Shown in pieces: positions 1-8,667 of a stretch of DNA of 34,432 nt (positions are counted from its first letter, which is position 1; each line of letters starts with the position of its first letter). Position numbers and translations under genes: made by a program. Below the pieces are notes generated by a model. The model saw only the letters and a list, made by a program, of their open reading frames with translations. It ran no database searches and was not told the DNA's origin. This DNA comes from Burkholderiales bacterium (GTDB lineage: Bacteria > Pseudomonadota > Gammaproteobacteria > Burkholderiales > Burkholderiaceae_C), in NCBI GenBank assembly GCA_947373745.1, contig CANBZB010000006.1, positions 1 through 34,432 on the forward strand, written 5' to 3'.

Positions 1-285
1 GCCCAAGACCGCGCCTTGAGCGAAGCCACTGCCTTTGCCATCCGCATCGATGTGGCCGAAGAGCTCACCCGCTTGGTGTCGCACTTTGACGAAATGGACG
101 CCTTGCTCAAAAAAGGCGGTAACGCAGAAGGCGTGGGCAAGCGCTTGGACTTTTTGATCCAAGAGTTGCACCGCGAGGCCAATACACTGGGATCCAAGTC
201 CGCCACCCTGGAGATGACGCGCATCTCGGTGGACATGAAGGTATTGATCGAACAATTGCGCGAACAAGTACAAAATTTGGAATGA
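1..285 (+). CDS. yicC: YicC family endoribonuclease, C-terminal part (5' end outside window)
   Basis: The reading frame is open from base 1 and ends at TGA 283-285, so only about the last 94 residues are visible. They carry the conserved YicC/DUF1732 C-terminal signature: DVAEELTRL, then KKGG, then [20 protein letters not shown], and the end [14 protein letters not shown]. The family is known as a stress-related endoribonuclease (YicC/YloC). The position directly before gmk, overlapping its start by ATGA, is the usual arrangement in proteobacteria. A TTG at 16 is internal and is not a start. Identification is firm; the missing N-terminus lies to the left of the window. Confidence 0.93.
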   Translation, partial: AQDRALSEATAFAIRIDVAEELTRLVSHFDEMDALLKKGGNAEGVGKRLDFLIQELHREANTLGSKSATLEMTRISVDMKVLIEQLREQVQNLE

Positions 286-908
286 TGGAAAACTTCCCCG
301 GCAACCTTTTTGTAGTCGCCGCCCCCAGTGGGGCTGGTAAATCGAGCTTGGTTAAAGCGTTAATGGAACTCGACGCCAAAGTGCGTCCTTCCGTGTCGCA
401 CACCACCCGCGCCCCACGCGGCCAAGAAAAGCATGGGCGGGAATACTATTTCGTCTCTGAGCCCGAGTTCGACCAGATGGTGGCCTCCAACGCATTTTTA
501 GAGTGGGCCCACGTACACGGCTATCGCTATGGCACATCGCGCAAAGCGATTGAAGACCGGATTGCCCAAGGCGCCGACGTGGTGCTAGAGATCGACTTCC
601 AAGGCGCGGTGCAGGTCAAAAAGCTGTTTGCCAATGCCGTGTCTATCTTTATCCTCCCGCCAAGTTGGGAAGAGTTGAAATCCCGCCTGCACAACCGTGG
701 CGAGGACGCGCCCGAAGTGATTGCCTTGCGTCTACAAAACGCCGCTGAAGAGATGGCCCAGGCCAATGAATTCGACTTCGTTATAATTAACGAATTGTTT
801 GAGCGCGCAGTATTCGACCTAAAAGCTGTTGTTCACGCGCAACGACTCAAATACTCGGCACAGCGCCGAGCTCGGGCGGACGTATTCGACGCCTTAAACC
901 TCAATTGA
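282..908 (+). CDS. gmk: Guanylate kinase
   Basis: This 208-residue protein phosphorylates GMP to GDP with ATP in the cytoplasm. The P-loop APSGAGKSS is at residues 14-22. It is followed by the GMP-binding [11 protein letters not shown] segment (about 39-49) and by YYF near residue 55, as in bacterial Gmk. The length is normal. The ATG at 282 overlaps the yicC stop (ATGA), which suggests translational coupling; a second ATG at 285 is an equally possible start. Gmk is the usual neighbour of rpoZ and spoT, linking guanine nucleotide supply to (p)ppGpp control. Confidence 0.97.
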   Translation: MMENFPGNLFVVAAPSGAGKSSLVKALMELDAKVRPSVSHTTRAPRGQEKHGREYYFVSEPEFDQMVASNAFLEWAHVHGYRYGTSRKAIEDRIAQGADVVLEIDFQGAVQVKKLFANAVSIFILPPSWEELKSRLHNRGEDAPEVIALRLQNAAEEMAQANEFDFVIINELFERAVFDLKAVVHAQRLKYSAQRRARADVFDALNLN

Positions 909-927
909 ACCGACTTCTGGAGCATCC

Positions 928-1131
928 ATGGCCCGCATTACTGTTGAAGACTGTCTTGAGCAAATTCCTAACCGTTTCCAGCTCGTGCTGTGCGCCACTT
1001 ACCGTGCCCGCATGTTGAGCCAAGGCCACACGGCGAAGGTCGAAAGCAAAAACAAACCTGGCGTGACTGCGTTGCGCGAAATCGCCGCTGGCTTGATCGG
1101 CACTGAAATGCTCAAAAAGGTACCAGGTTAA
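928..1131 (+). CDS. rpoZ: RNA polymerase omega subunit
   Basis: The 67-residue product begins [20 protein letters not shown], the classic omega start, and contains the conserved [10 protein letters not shown] segment. Omega helps assemble the beta' subunit into RNA polymerase and in many proteobacteria forms part of a ppGpp binding site. The start is supported by GGAG at 919-922, six bases before ATG 928. It is a member of the gmk-rpoZ-spoT block and is followed by a strong terminator, so spoT probably also has its own promoter or depends on readthrough. Confidence 0.97.
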   Translation: MARITVEDCLEQIPNRFQLVLCATYRARMLSQGHTAKVESKNKPGVTALREIAAGLIGTEMLKKVPG

Positions 1132-1148
1132 TAACCACTTACCCCGGC

Positions 1149-1178
1149 AAAAAGCACCGTTGTACGGTGCTTTTTTTT
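1149..1178 (+). terminator. Rho-independent terminator after rpoZ
   Basis: The stem AGCACCGT (1153-1160) / ACGGTGCT (1164-1171) is perfect, has a TGT loop and is followed by T's through 1178. Flanking A's and T's extend the pairing. It lies 20 bp after the rpoZ stop and before spoT. Confidence 0.9.
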
Positions 1179-1200
1179 CATTACAGGTAAAGTCGGACTA

Positions 1201-3492
1201 ATGAGCGCCCTCCAGTCCCCGATTGCCCGTGTCTCCGCGAAAGACAAAGCGGCGACCAGCCCTGCCGCTGCCAATGCGGCGGCGGCTAGTTTCGCCGCGC
1301 TCACCGCTAAGTTGGATTACCTCAGCCCAGAAGGCCTAGGCCAAGTGCGTAGTGCCTATAAATATGCCGACGAAGCGCATCTAGGCCAATTACGCAACAA
1401 TGGCGAACCCTACATCACACACCCCATCGCCGTCGCCGCCCAGTGCGCAGATTGGAAGTTAGACGCACAAGCACTTTCCGCCGCCTTGCTGCACGACGCG
1501 ATGGAAGACTGTGGCATCACCAAGGTGGATTTGATCGAGCGCTTTGGCATCCAAGTAGCTGACTTGGTTGATGGATTAACCAAGCTCGACAAACTCGAAT
1601 TCAACACCCGAGAAGAAAACCAAGCCGAGTCTTTCCGCAAAATGCTGTTGGCCATGGCGCGCGACGTGCGCGTGATTTTGGTCAAACTCGCTGACCGCAG
1701 CCACAACATGCGCACCATGGGCGATATGCCGCGCAGCAAATGGGGGCGGATTTCGCGCGAAACGCTAGAGATTTATGTGCCAATCGCCCACCGACTAGGC
1801 CTCAACCAAACCTACCGCGAACTGCAAGAGTTAGCCTTCCAACATTTGATGCCTTGGCGCTACCAAGTCTTAGGCAAGGCCGTCAACAAAGCGCGCCAGC
1901 GCCGCCGCGACTTGATGAAGCGCGTGCAACAAGAAGTAGAAACCGCATTCACCAAAGCTGGTTTGTCCGTTCGCATCTCTGGGCGGGAAAAAACCCTCTA
2001 TTCCATTTACAAAAAAATGGATTCCAAGCATCTGAGCTTTGCCCAAGTCACGGACATTTACGGCTTTCGCCTGATATTGCCGCAGGTGACGGACTGCTAC
2101 ACCGCCTTGGGCGTTTTGCACCAACTCTATAAACCTGTGCCAGGTCGATTCAAAGACCACATTGCCATTGCCAAGTTAAACGGCTACCAGTCTTTGCACA
2201 CCACCTTGGTGGGACCGTCTGGTTTGAACGTCGAATTTCAAATGCGCACGGAGCCTATGCACGTGGTCGCCGAGTCTGGCGTGGCGGCGCACTGGCTCTA
2301 TAAATCCAGCGGCGCCTCCACGGAAGCCGGCGACAACTTAGGCAACAAATGGTTGCAATCTTTGCTCGATATCCAAGACGAAACGCGTGATGCGACTGAG
2401 TTTTGGGACCACGTCAAAGTGGACTTGTTCCCCGATGCGGTCTATGTCTTCACGCCAAAAAGCCGCATCATGGCCATGCCACGCGGCGCCACCGTGGTCG
2501 ACTTTGCCTACGCCGTGCATAGCGATGTGGGTGACCACGCTACCGCCGCCAAAATCAATGGCACCTCAGTGCCTTTGCGCACGGAAGTTTCTAATGGTGA
2601 TGTGGTGGAAGTTGTCACCTCACCTGACGCCACGCCCAACCCCGCATGGCTAGGTTTTGTGCGCACGGGACGGGCCCGCTCCAAAATTCGCCACCATCTC
2701 AAAACCATGGCGCAAACCGAGTCGAAAGATTTGGGCGAAAAACTCTTGGCGCAAGCACTGCGCGCTGAAGGCATTGAGAACATGCCAACGCTTGACACCA
2801 AGCATCAAGTCTTGTGGGACAAATTGCTGCGCTTCACGGGTAGTAAATCGCTGGACGAGTTGCTGGTAGATATCGGCTTGGGCAAACGCGTGGCAAGCAT
2901 CGTGGCGCGTCGATTGGCTAAGTTGCTATCAGAAGTCGGCCAAAAACCTGACCCACTGCTGATGAGCCGCGAGCGATTCACCGCGCATGAAACCATCTCG
3001 CAAGGCAGCGTCATGGTCGACGGTAGCGCCAATGCATCGGTGCAATACGCGCCTTGTTGCCGACCGATTCCGGGCGACCCGATTCTGGGGTATTTGGGGC
3101 GCGGCGAAGGCTTGGTGGTCCACCACGAAACGTGCTCCGTTGCCAAACATTTGAAATACAAAGACAGTGAACGCTTTATCGCAGTCGAATGGGCAGACGA
3201 GCCAGTGCGCGCTTTTGAAGCAGGCGTAGTGGTGACGGTTAGCAATGCCAAAGGCGTGCTGGCCCGCGTAGCATCTGCCATTACCTCGGCAGAAGCAGAC
3301 ATCAACTTTGTCAATATGCCAGACGAAGTCTCTGGCCAAGAAACCGCCGATTTGCGTTTTGTGATTGCGGTGCGCGACACCACACATATCGAAGCCGTAC
3401 TGCGCAACCTACGCCGCTTGCAGTCGGTGATGAAGGCAGACCGTGTCACCTCGGGTTCTGCGCGGGATTCGCAACCTACCAGCAACCGCTAA
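1201..3492 (+). CDS. spoT: Bifunctional (p)ppGpp synthetase/hydrolase (RelA/SpoT family)
   Basis: This 763-residue protein makes and degrades the alarmone (p)ppGpp. The N-terminal HD hydrolase is intact, with H74 in YITHP, H98-D99 and E102-D103 (HDAMED), so hydrolase activity is expected. The synthetase domain follows (about 240-390), with GREKTLYSIYKKM, DIYGFRLIL and SLHTTLVGPSG. A TGS domain (about 415-480, VYVFTPKSRIMAMPRGATVVDFAY), a zinc-finger-like helical region with CCRPIPGD, and a C-terminal ACT/RRM domain (about 680-750) complete the family order. The first 30 residues are Ala-rich and variable. The ATG at 1201 has only a weak Shine-Dalgarno. The gene is convergent with greB. Confidence 0.96.
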   Translation: MSALQSPIARVSAKDKAATSPAAANAAAASFAALTAKLDYLSPEGLGQVRSAYKYADEAHLGQLRNNGEPYITHPIAVAAQCADWKLDAQALSAALLHDAMEDCGITKVDLIERFGIQVADLVDGLTKLDKLEFNTREENQAESFRKMLLAMARDVRVILVKLADRSHNMRTMGDMPRSKWGRISRETLEIYVPIAHRLGLNQTYRELQELAFQHLMPWRYQVLGKAVNKARQRRRDLMKRVQQEVETAFTKAGLSVRISGREKTLYSIYKKMDSKHLSFAQVTDIYGFRLILPQVTDCYTALGVLHQLYKPVPGRFKDHIAIAKLNGYQSLHTTLVGPSGLNVEFQMRTEPMHVVAESGVAAHWLYKSSGASTEAGDNLGNKWLQSLLDIQDETRDATEFWDHVKVDLFPDAVYVFTPKSRIMAMPRGATVVDFAYAVHSDVGDHATAAKINGTSVPLRTEVSNGDVVEVVTSPDATPNPAWLGFVRTGRARSKIRHHLKTMAQTESKDLGEKLLAQALRAEGIENMPTLDTKHQVLWDKLLRFTGSKSLDELLVDIGLGKRVASIVARRLAKLLSEVGQKPDPLLMSRERFTAHETISQGSVMVDGSANASVQYAPCCRPIPGDPILGYLGRGEGLVVHHETCSVAKHLKYKDSERFIAVEWADEPVRAFEAGVVVTVSNAKGVLARVASAITSAEADINFVNMPDEVSGQETADLRFVIAVRDTTHIEAVLRNLRRLQSVMKADRVTSGSARDSQPTSNR

Positions 3493-3495
3493 CGG

Positions 3496-3527
3496 CGCAA
3501 GCGCGTTGATCTACTGCAACGCTTGCG
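3496..3527. repeat. Inverted repeat between convergent spoT and greB
   Basis: CGCAAGCG (3496-3503) pairs with CGCTTGCG (3520-3527), and the inner TTG/CAA bases extend the stem. It lies just past the spoT stop and overlaps the last codons of greB. It could act as a bidirectional terminator or RNA-stabilising hairpin. It lacks a U-tract, so a terminator role is uncertain. Confidence 0.4.
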
Positions 3528-4065
3528 GGTATTGCACGCGTAGCACTTCAACTTCTTGCACGCCAACGGGTGTGACGAGTTTGACCACATCGCCCTCCCG
3601 TGCTTTGAGCAAAGCGCGGGCTATCGGCGAAATCCACGTCACCTCGCCTTTCAAACTATCGGCTTCGTCAATTCCCAAAATGGTAACGGTGCGCTCGTCG
3701 CCTGCCTCTTCGAGGTAGGTCACGGTCGCGCCAAAAAAGACTTGGTCTTTGCCAAAGTGCACGCTGGGTTCGGTCACCTCAGCAATCTCTAGGCGTTTGG
3801 TCAAAAAACGGATGCGCCTGTCTATCTCGCGCAAGCGTTTCTTGCCATAGATGTAATCGCCGTTTTCTGAACGATCGCCGTTGCTGGCCGCCCAATGCAC
3901 GATATCCACTACTTTGGGACGCTCGTTGTCTATCAAGTCAAAGAGTTCAGCGCGTAGGGCTGCATAGCCTTGGGGAGTGATGTAGTTTTTACCCCCAGCT
4001 GGCAGCGGTGGAAGGCCTACTTCGTCGTCTTCGGTGTCAGATTCGCGGGTGAAGGCTTTGCTCAT
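3511..4065 (-). CDS. greB: Transcription elongation factor GreB
   Basis: GreB enters the RNA polymerase secondary channel and stimulates transcript cleavage in backtracked complexes. The 184-residue product starts MSKAFTRESD, the typical GreB opening. It contains the N-terminal coiled coil with acidic tip (NGDRSENGDYIYGKKRLREI) and the C-terminal FKBP-like domain (VTYLEEAG...SPIARALL). An in-frame TTG at 4083 would add six residues, but ATG 4065 matches the family start. The protein is longer than E. coli GreB because of a short charged insert after the start. It is the last gene of the minus-strand run, 14 bp after the ModA-like gene, so it may be partly cotranscribed with transport genes. 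Confidence 0.94.
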   Translation of the reverse strand: MSKAFTRESDTEDDEVGLPPLPAGGKNYITPQGYAALRAELFDLIDNERPKVVDIVHWAASNGDRSENGDYIYGKKRLREIDRRIRFLTKRLEIAEVTEPSVHFGKDQVFFGATVTYLEEAGDERTVTILGIDEADSLKGEVTWISPIARALLKAREGDVVKLVTPVGVQEVEVLRVQYPQALQ

Positions 4066-4079
4066 ACGCAAAAATTGGC

Positions 4080-4775
4080 TCAAACCAACTCGAACCCACC
4101 CGCTAGTCGGAGGGCTTGGGTCGAGGTATCTGTCAAAGCGTCCGACAAAGCCTGCGCTAGCCCAGGTTGCTGGGCTTGAGAGGAGATACCCAGGGCATAC
4201 ACAGTGGCCAATTCAAACTCTTGCGGCAAGACGCCGACCAAATCGACACCCTCGGTGTATTTGATTTCTGTGACTTGGGTACACCCAATCACTTGTCCAT
4301 CAGCCTGCGCCATCGCTTTCATGGCTGTCGCGCCATTCGCAAAGGTACGGAAACGATCGGCCAATTCAACGTCGAGTCCCAAAGTTTGCAGCACTTTGAA
4401 GAAATGGATACCAGCCGTTGCTAACTTAGGGTCTGGAAAGTAAATGCCCTCTGCAGCCCGAAAGGCAGCTTGCAAATCAGCGCGGGCAGCAATAGCCGGA
4501 TAGTTGGTGCCGTGTTTCACAGCAATACCTGTTTTCACCACACCCAAGGCGCGCAGGCTGCCAGCTTTGACATGACCGCTGTCGATCAAGCCGTGCACCA
4601 AGGCTTGAGAGAGGATCACCACGTCGCAAGGTGTACCTTGTAACAACGCTTCTTTCATCGCGCCGACTGCGCTGAAAGTGCCGTGCAATGTGCACCCATG
4701 CTTTGCCTCAAACTCGCCCCTCAATGGGTTGACTAGGCCAGCAGCGGCACCGCCGCTCAAAAGATAAACATCCAT
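4080..4775 (-). CDS. ModA-like substrate-binding-domain protein without signal peptide
   Basis: The 231-residue protein has the type 2 periplasmic-binding fold seen in ModA/PBP-like proteins. The pattern includes LLSGGAAAGLV near the N-terminus, SAVGAMKEALLQGTPCDVVILS (residues about 36-57), and a second lobe with IYFPDPKLATAG and GCTQVTEIKY. Similar proteins bind oxyanions or small anions. It begins directly with the mature fold (MDVYLLSGG), and no export signal is visible, so it may act in the cytoplasm. Its start is one base after the Bug-protein stop, implying translational coupling. No molybdate permease or ATPase is nearby, so the ligand is unknown. Confidence 0.75.
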   Translation of the reverse strand: MDVYLLSGGAAAGLVNPLRGEFEAKHGCTLHGTFSAVGAMKEALLQGTPCDVVILSQALVHGLIDSGHVKAGSLRALGVVKTGIAVKHGTNYPAIAARADLQAAFRAAEGIYFPDPKLATAGIHFFKVLQTLGLDVELADRFRTFANGATAMKAMAQADGQVIGCTQVTEIKYTEGVDLVGVLPQEFELATVYALGISSQAQQPGLAQALSDALTDTSTQALRLAGGFELV

Positions 4776-4776
4776 C

Positions 4777-5751
4777 TCAATCCGCCTTGGCGCCAGAAAC
4801 TTTCACAATCGTCGCCCACTTGGCGACGTCGTCTGCTACGTATTTGGCAAACGCAGGGGCTGTCATGGACATTGCCACAGCGCCTTGCTTGGCCCATGCG
4901 GCTTTGACGTCTGGCGCATTCACGATTTTGTTGATCTCGGTATTCAAGCGTTGGACGATGGCGTCTGGTGTGCCAGCAGGTGCCATCATGCCGAGCCAAA
5001 TCAAGGCCTCGTATTTGGGGACGCCGTCTTCGTTGACGGTAGGTAATTCAGGGGCGACTGTCGAGCGGGTGCGCCCTGTAGTCGCAAGACCTCGCACTTT
5101 GCCCGCTTTGATGTTTTCAGTCATGGTGGTGACGGCATCAAACATCACGTCTACCTGCCCAGACAACACATCTGTGCGTGCTGCCGCGCTGCCCTTGTAG
5201 GGGATGTGCGTCATGCTCACCCCCGCCATGTATTTGAACAACTCACCTGCCATGTGGTAGGGCGTGCCGTTGCCAGAAGAGGCGTAATTGATCTTGCCTG
5301 GATGGGATTTGGCGTACTTGATGAACTCTGGCAAATTTTGTGCTGGCACGCTTGGGTGGGCTACCAAAACCAAGTCGGAGTAATTGATTGGCGCAATAGG
5401 AACAAAGTCCTTGATTAAGTTGAACGGACGCACTGGTATCAAGGACTCGTTGACCGTTTGCGTGTTCGACATCATCAGCAAGGTGTAGCCATCAGGGGCG
5501 GCCTTGGCTACAGCGTCGGTACCAATGATGGAACCAGCCCCCGGGCGGTTGTCCACCACAAAACTTTGGCCAAGCGCCTCTTGCAAACGCTGCGCCATGA
5601 AGCGCGCATAGTTGTCAGCAGGGCCGCTGGCCGCAAAAGGCACGATGATTTTGACGGGACGGTTGGGATACGGTTGCTGGGCAAAAGCCGCCACGCCAGA
5701 GGCTAGCAATCCCAAAAAAAGTACACGGCGTTTAAAAAAATTCCATTCCAT
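4777..5751 (-). CDS. Bug/TctC family tripartite tricarboxylate transporter substrate-binding protein
   Basis: The 324-residue protein has a signal peptide (MEWNFFKRRVLFLGLLASG, probable cleavage after AAFA) and the Bug-family opening YPNRPVKIIVPFAASGPADN. Later segments DNRPGAGSIIGTDAVAKAAPDGYT and NYASSGNGTPYHMAGELF are family hallmarks. These periplasmic proteins bind carboxylates or amides. The start is placed at ATG 5751 because GGAG lies 11 bases before it and the upstream 22 codons do not look like a signal peptide. No tctA/tctB membrane partners are present in this window, as is common for orphan Bug proteins in Comamonadaceae. Substrate unknown. Confidence 0.9.
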   Translation of the reverse strand: MEWNFFKRRVLFLGLLASGVAAFAQQPYPNRPVKIIVPFAASGPADNYARFMAQRLQEALGQSFVVDNRPGAGSIIGTDAVAKAAPDGYTLLMMSNTQTVNESLIPVRPFNLIKDFVPIAPINYSDLVLVAHPSVPAQNLPEFIKYAKSHPGKINYASSGNGTPYHMAGELFKYMAGVSMTHIPYKGSAAARTDVLSGQVDVMFDAVTTMTENIKAGKVRGLATTGRTRSTVAPELPTVNEDGVPKYEALIWLGMMAPAGTPDAIVQRLNTEINKIVNAPDVKAAWAKQGAVAMSMTAPAFAKYVADDVAKWATIVKVSGAKAD

Positions 5752-5850
5752 AGCTAGTCCATCTCCGTAAGGGGTGAGTGATTGTGTCGACAAAAAGCCC
5801 AAGCCAAGCCTGATCAAAAGGCAGATGCTATCGGTTTCTTGAAAAGTGGG

Positions 5851-6843
5851 CTAAATGGCGCCACGCGTATTGGTATAGAGCGCGTAAACCGAATGGCTGG
5901 CTGCCATGAACAGTCGGTTGTTTTTCGCACCGCCAAAACACACATTCGCGCAACGCTCTGGCAGGTGGATATGCGCAATGGCGGTTCCGTCTGGCGCAAA
6001 CACACGCACACCATCAATTTTTTCAGGGTCAGCGCCTGGGGAGCCATCGCTGCCCCAGCCGCACCATAAGTTGCCCTGCACATCTACCGCGAATCCGTCG
6101 ATCGCGCCATGGTCTTTGGCTTCGGTAAACAAGCGTTTGTTGGTGAGTTTCACACCACCACTGTCTTGCGCTTGTAAGTCGTAAGCCCAAATTTTTCTAT
6201 AAGGCTGTGCGCGACTCTCCACCACGTAGAGCACCGACTCGTCTGGAGAGAACGCCAAACCATTGGGGCCTTGTAAGTCAGACAAAATTTGCTGCAATGC
6301 ACCCGAGTCAGGCGCAATGCGATAAACAGACGCTACAACTTCTGAGCTTGCTGGGTCACCCTCCCAATCCCCTGAAATTCCAAAGGGCGGGTCAGTGAAC
6401 CACACTGCGCCATTGCGCTGACAAATGATGTCGTTGGGCGAGTTGAGGCGTTTGCCCTCGAAGTGATCGGCCAATACGGTGATGCTACCGTTGTACTCGG
6501 TGCGGGTAATACGTCGGGCTTGGTGCTCACAGGTCAGCAATCTACCTTGCATGTCGCGCGCCAATCCGTTGGCGTTGTTCGAAGGTTTTCTGAATTCGCT
6601 GACTTGGCCTGAAGCATCGTCCCAACGCAAGATGCGGTTGTTTGGAATGTCTGACACCAGCAAGTAGCGCCCATCTCCAAACCATTGGGGACCCTCACCC
6701 CAGCGCAGACCGCTGGCGATTTGTTCGACGCTGCTACTGAACAAACGCAACTTCAAGAAGCGCTCGTCTAACACTTCGATTCGCGGATCAGGGTATCGGG
6801 AATTGGTTTCGAAGGGAATAGCCGGACCGGTGGTTATAGACAT
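5851..6843 (-). CDS. SMP-30/gluconolactonase family lactonase, probably aldarolactone-hydrolysing
   Basis: The 330-residue beta-propeller belongs to the SMP-30/gluconolactonase/LRE family, which uses one divalent metal to open sugar lactones. Likely metal and substrate residues are E50 (WGEGPQWF), N137 (NSPNDI), N194 (GPNGLAFSP) and D249 (AIDGFAVD), matching the Glu/Asn/Asn/Asp pattern of the family. It has no signal peptide, so it is cytoplasmic. It sits in the same strand and run as uronate dehydrogenase and a TRAP transporter, so the natural substrate is probably the lactone made by Udh. The start at 6843 has a poor Shine-Dalgarno; translation may depend on the upstream dctM, 52 bp away. 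Confidence 0.88.
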   Translation of the reverse strand: MSITTGPAIPFETNSRYPDPRIEVLDERFLKLRLFSSSVEQIASGLRWGEGPQWFGDGRYLLVSDIPNNRILRWDDASGQVSEFRKPSNNANGLARDMQGRLLTCEHQARRITRTEYNGSITVLADHFEGKRLNSPNDIICQRNGAVWFTDPPFGISGDWEGDPASSEVVASVYRIAPDSGALQQILSDLQGPNGLAFSPDESVLYVVESRAQPYRKIWAYDLQAQDSGGVKLTNKRLFTEAKDHGAIDGFAVDVQGNLWCGWGSDGSPGADPEKIDGVRVFAPDGTAIAHIHLPERCANVCFGGAKNNRLFMAASHSVYALYTNTRGAI

Positions 6844-6895
6844 AAATGGAAAGGTTGGATTACAAAAAGTGCTGAAACAACCATGCCCAGAGGCG

Positions 6896-8179
6896 TTATT
6901 TCAGAATGAGGTTAGGCAACCACATGGAAAACGATGGCACATAGGTCACCAGCATCAAGGCAACGATCAAACCGCTGTAAAACGGCAGAATAGTTTTCAT
7001 CACTTCCCCGACGGAGATGCCACCAATGGTGCAACCCACAAATTGGGTCGTTCCAACCGGCGGGGTGTTCAAACCCAAAGCGCAGTTAATCAACAGGACA
7101 ATGCCAAACTGCTCCGTGCTCATGCCCATTTGCTGGCAAATAGGCAAGAAAATAGGCGTACAAATCAAAATGGTGGCGGCCATGTCCAAGAAGGTACCGA
7201 GCACAAACAAAATAATGTTCACCCAGAGAAAGATCACCCATGGCTCGCTGCTCACACTCGAGAGCATCTTGCCGGTTAACTCGGCAACGCCATACAGACC
7301 AATCAAGTAGCCAAACATGGAGCTGATACCAATCAGCAACAGCACGGCACCCGTGCTCTTGACCGCTTTCGCAGCTGCTTTCAAAAACTGCTCGCGCGTG
7401 AGTTTTTTGTAAACCACTGAAGCCAAAAACAAAGCCCACAAAACTGCCACAGAAGCAGATTCGGTCGCTGTAAAAGCGCCCGACAAAATACCCGTGATGA
7501 TGATGACCACCACCAGCAAACCTGGTAGCGACTGCAAAAATGAACGCCAGACAATCGCCCAGCCAGGAAAGGTGCCGGCTGGGTAGCCGCGCTTGACGGC
7601 AACTCCATAAGCAGCCGCCAAGTTACACAGCGTCAAAAGCATGGCCGGCACGATGCCCGCCAAAATCAACGCGGAAATACTCACTTTGCCGCTCGCAGCC
7701 AAAGCAAAAATGATCAAGTTATGGCTGGTCGGCATCAAGGCGCCCACCAAAGACGCATGCGTTGTGACGTTCACCGCGTAGTCGACGTCATACCCTTCTT
7801 TCTTCATCTGCGGAATCAAGACCGCACCCATGGCAGACACGTCAGCCACAGGAGAGCCCGATACGCCGCCAAACAAAGTACAGGCCAACACATTACTCAT
7901 GCCCAAACCGCCGCGCACATGGCCCGCGACGGATTTAGCGAAATCCACGATTTTGTCGGCGATGCCGCCATACATCATGATCTCGCCAGCAAAAATGAAA
8001 AACGGAATGGCTAAAAAGGAGAACGGATTCATACCCGAAATCATTTGCTGAAAGCCCACCGCCAAAGGCAAACCTTCAAACAACAAAGTTGCCAAAGAAG
8101 ACAAGCCGATGGAGAAAGCCACCGGCACACCCAAGATCAGTAGCAGCGTGAAACTCACGCACAAAATAGTCAATGCCAT
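6896..8179 (-). CDS. dctM: TRAP transporter large membrane subunit
   Basis: This 427-residue hydrophobic protein is the sodium-coupled transport subunit of a TRAP importer. It carries the DctM signature segments NPFSFLAIPFFIFAGEIM, GGIADKIVDFA, ACTLFGGVSGSPVADVSAMG and GLNTPPVGTTQFVG. About a dozen membrane segments are visible. Its ATG overlaps the end of dctQ by 10 bp, implying coupled translation of the two membrane subunits. The annotation is secure; the substrate is inferred from the neighbouring dctP and uronate genes. Confidence 0.95.
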   Translation of the reverse strand: MALTILCVSFTLLLILGVPVAFSIGLSSLATLLFEGLPLAVGFQQMISGMNPFSFLAIPFFIFAGEIMMYGGIADKIVDFAKSVAGHVRGGLGMSNVLACTLFGGVSGSPVADVSAMGAVLIPQMKKEGYDVDYAVNVTTHASLVGALMPTSHNLIIFALAASGKVSISALILAGIVPAMLLTLCNLAAAYGVAVKRGYPAGTFPGWAIVWRSFLQSLPGLLVVVIIITGILSGAFTATESASVAVLWALFLASVVYKKLTREQFLKAAAKAVKSTGAVLLLIGISSMFGYLIGLYGVAELTGKMLSSVSSEPWVIFLWVNIILFVLGTFLDMAATILICTPIFLPICQQMGMSTEQFGIVLLINCALGLNTPPVGTTQFVGCTIGGISVGEVMKTILPFYSGLIVALMLVTYVPSFSMWLPNLILK

Positions 8180-8658
8180 GCGGGCTCCACCTCTTCATCG
8201 CGCAGCAAAGCAATGATGTGCTCTATCGAAAACAAGGCAACCAAAGCACCCGCCATCGCTGGCGGAATGTATTTGAAGGCCTCTGAAATACCCAGGGTCG
8301 GAATTTTGTAATCCCACACGCTTTGCGCCAGCAAGCCGCAGTTGTATGCCATCACCACGCCAAAGAGCAAAACCAATCCATGGATCAGCAACTCCATTTT
8401 GAGGCGCAATGATTCAGGCACGAGCACCAACAAAGACTCCAAGCCGATGTGGCCCGCGTCGCGCACGCCCACAGCCATGCCAAGCATGGTCACGTAGAGC
8501 ACCAACAACACGGCGCCACTCTCGGCCCAAGTGGGTGAGTCGTTGAACACATAGCGTCCTATCACCTGATAGAGCACGGCCATGATCAACAACACCAGCC
8601 CTACTACGCCGATTTGCAGGCATAACTTTGCCAATGCGGCACAAAAGCGTGTGTACAT
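8170..8658 (-). CDS. dctQ: TRAP transporter small membrane subunit
   Basis: The 162-residue protein has four predicted membrane segments and the DctQ pattern QVIGRYVFNDSPTWAES, followed by the MLGMAVGVRDAGHIGLE region. DctQ forms the membrane complex with DctM. It starts 9 bp after the dctP stop, with only a weak Shine-Dalgarno. A GTG-type start a few codons upstream is possible but less likely. Confidence 0.93.
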   Translation of the reverse strand: MYTRFCAALAKLCLQIGVVGLVLLIMAVLYQVIGRYVFNDSPTWAESGAVLLVLYVTMLGMAVGVRDAGHIGLESLLVLVPESLRLKMELLIHGLVLLFGVVMAYNCGLLAQSVWDYKIPTLGISEAFKYIPPAMAGALVALFSIEHIIALLRDEEVEPAWH

Positions 8659-8667
8659 ACAAGCCGC

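Noticed and set aside
2805-3485. 226-codon open frame antisense to spoT
   Set aside because: It lies entirely within a clear spoT coding region, has no family-like motifs and reflects codon bias of the opposite strand.
5752-5817. N-terminal 22-codon extension of the Bug protein
   Set aside because: A good GGAG site lies before the internal ATG at 5751, which is followed at once by a normal signal peptide.
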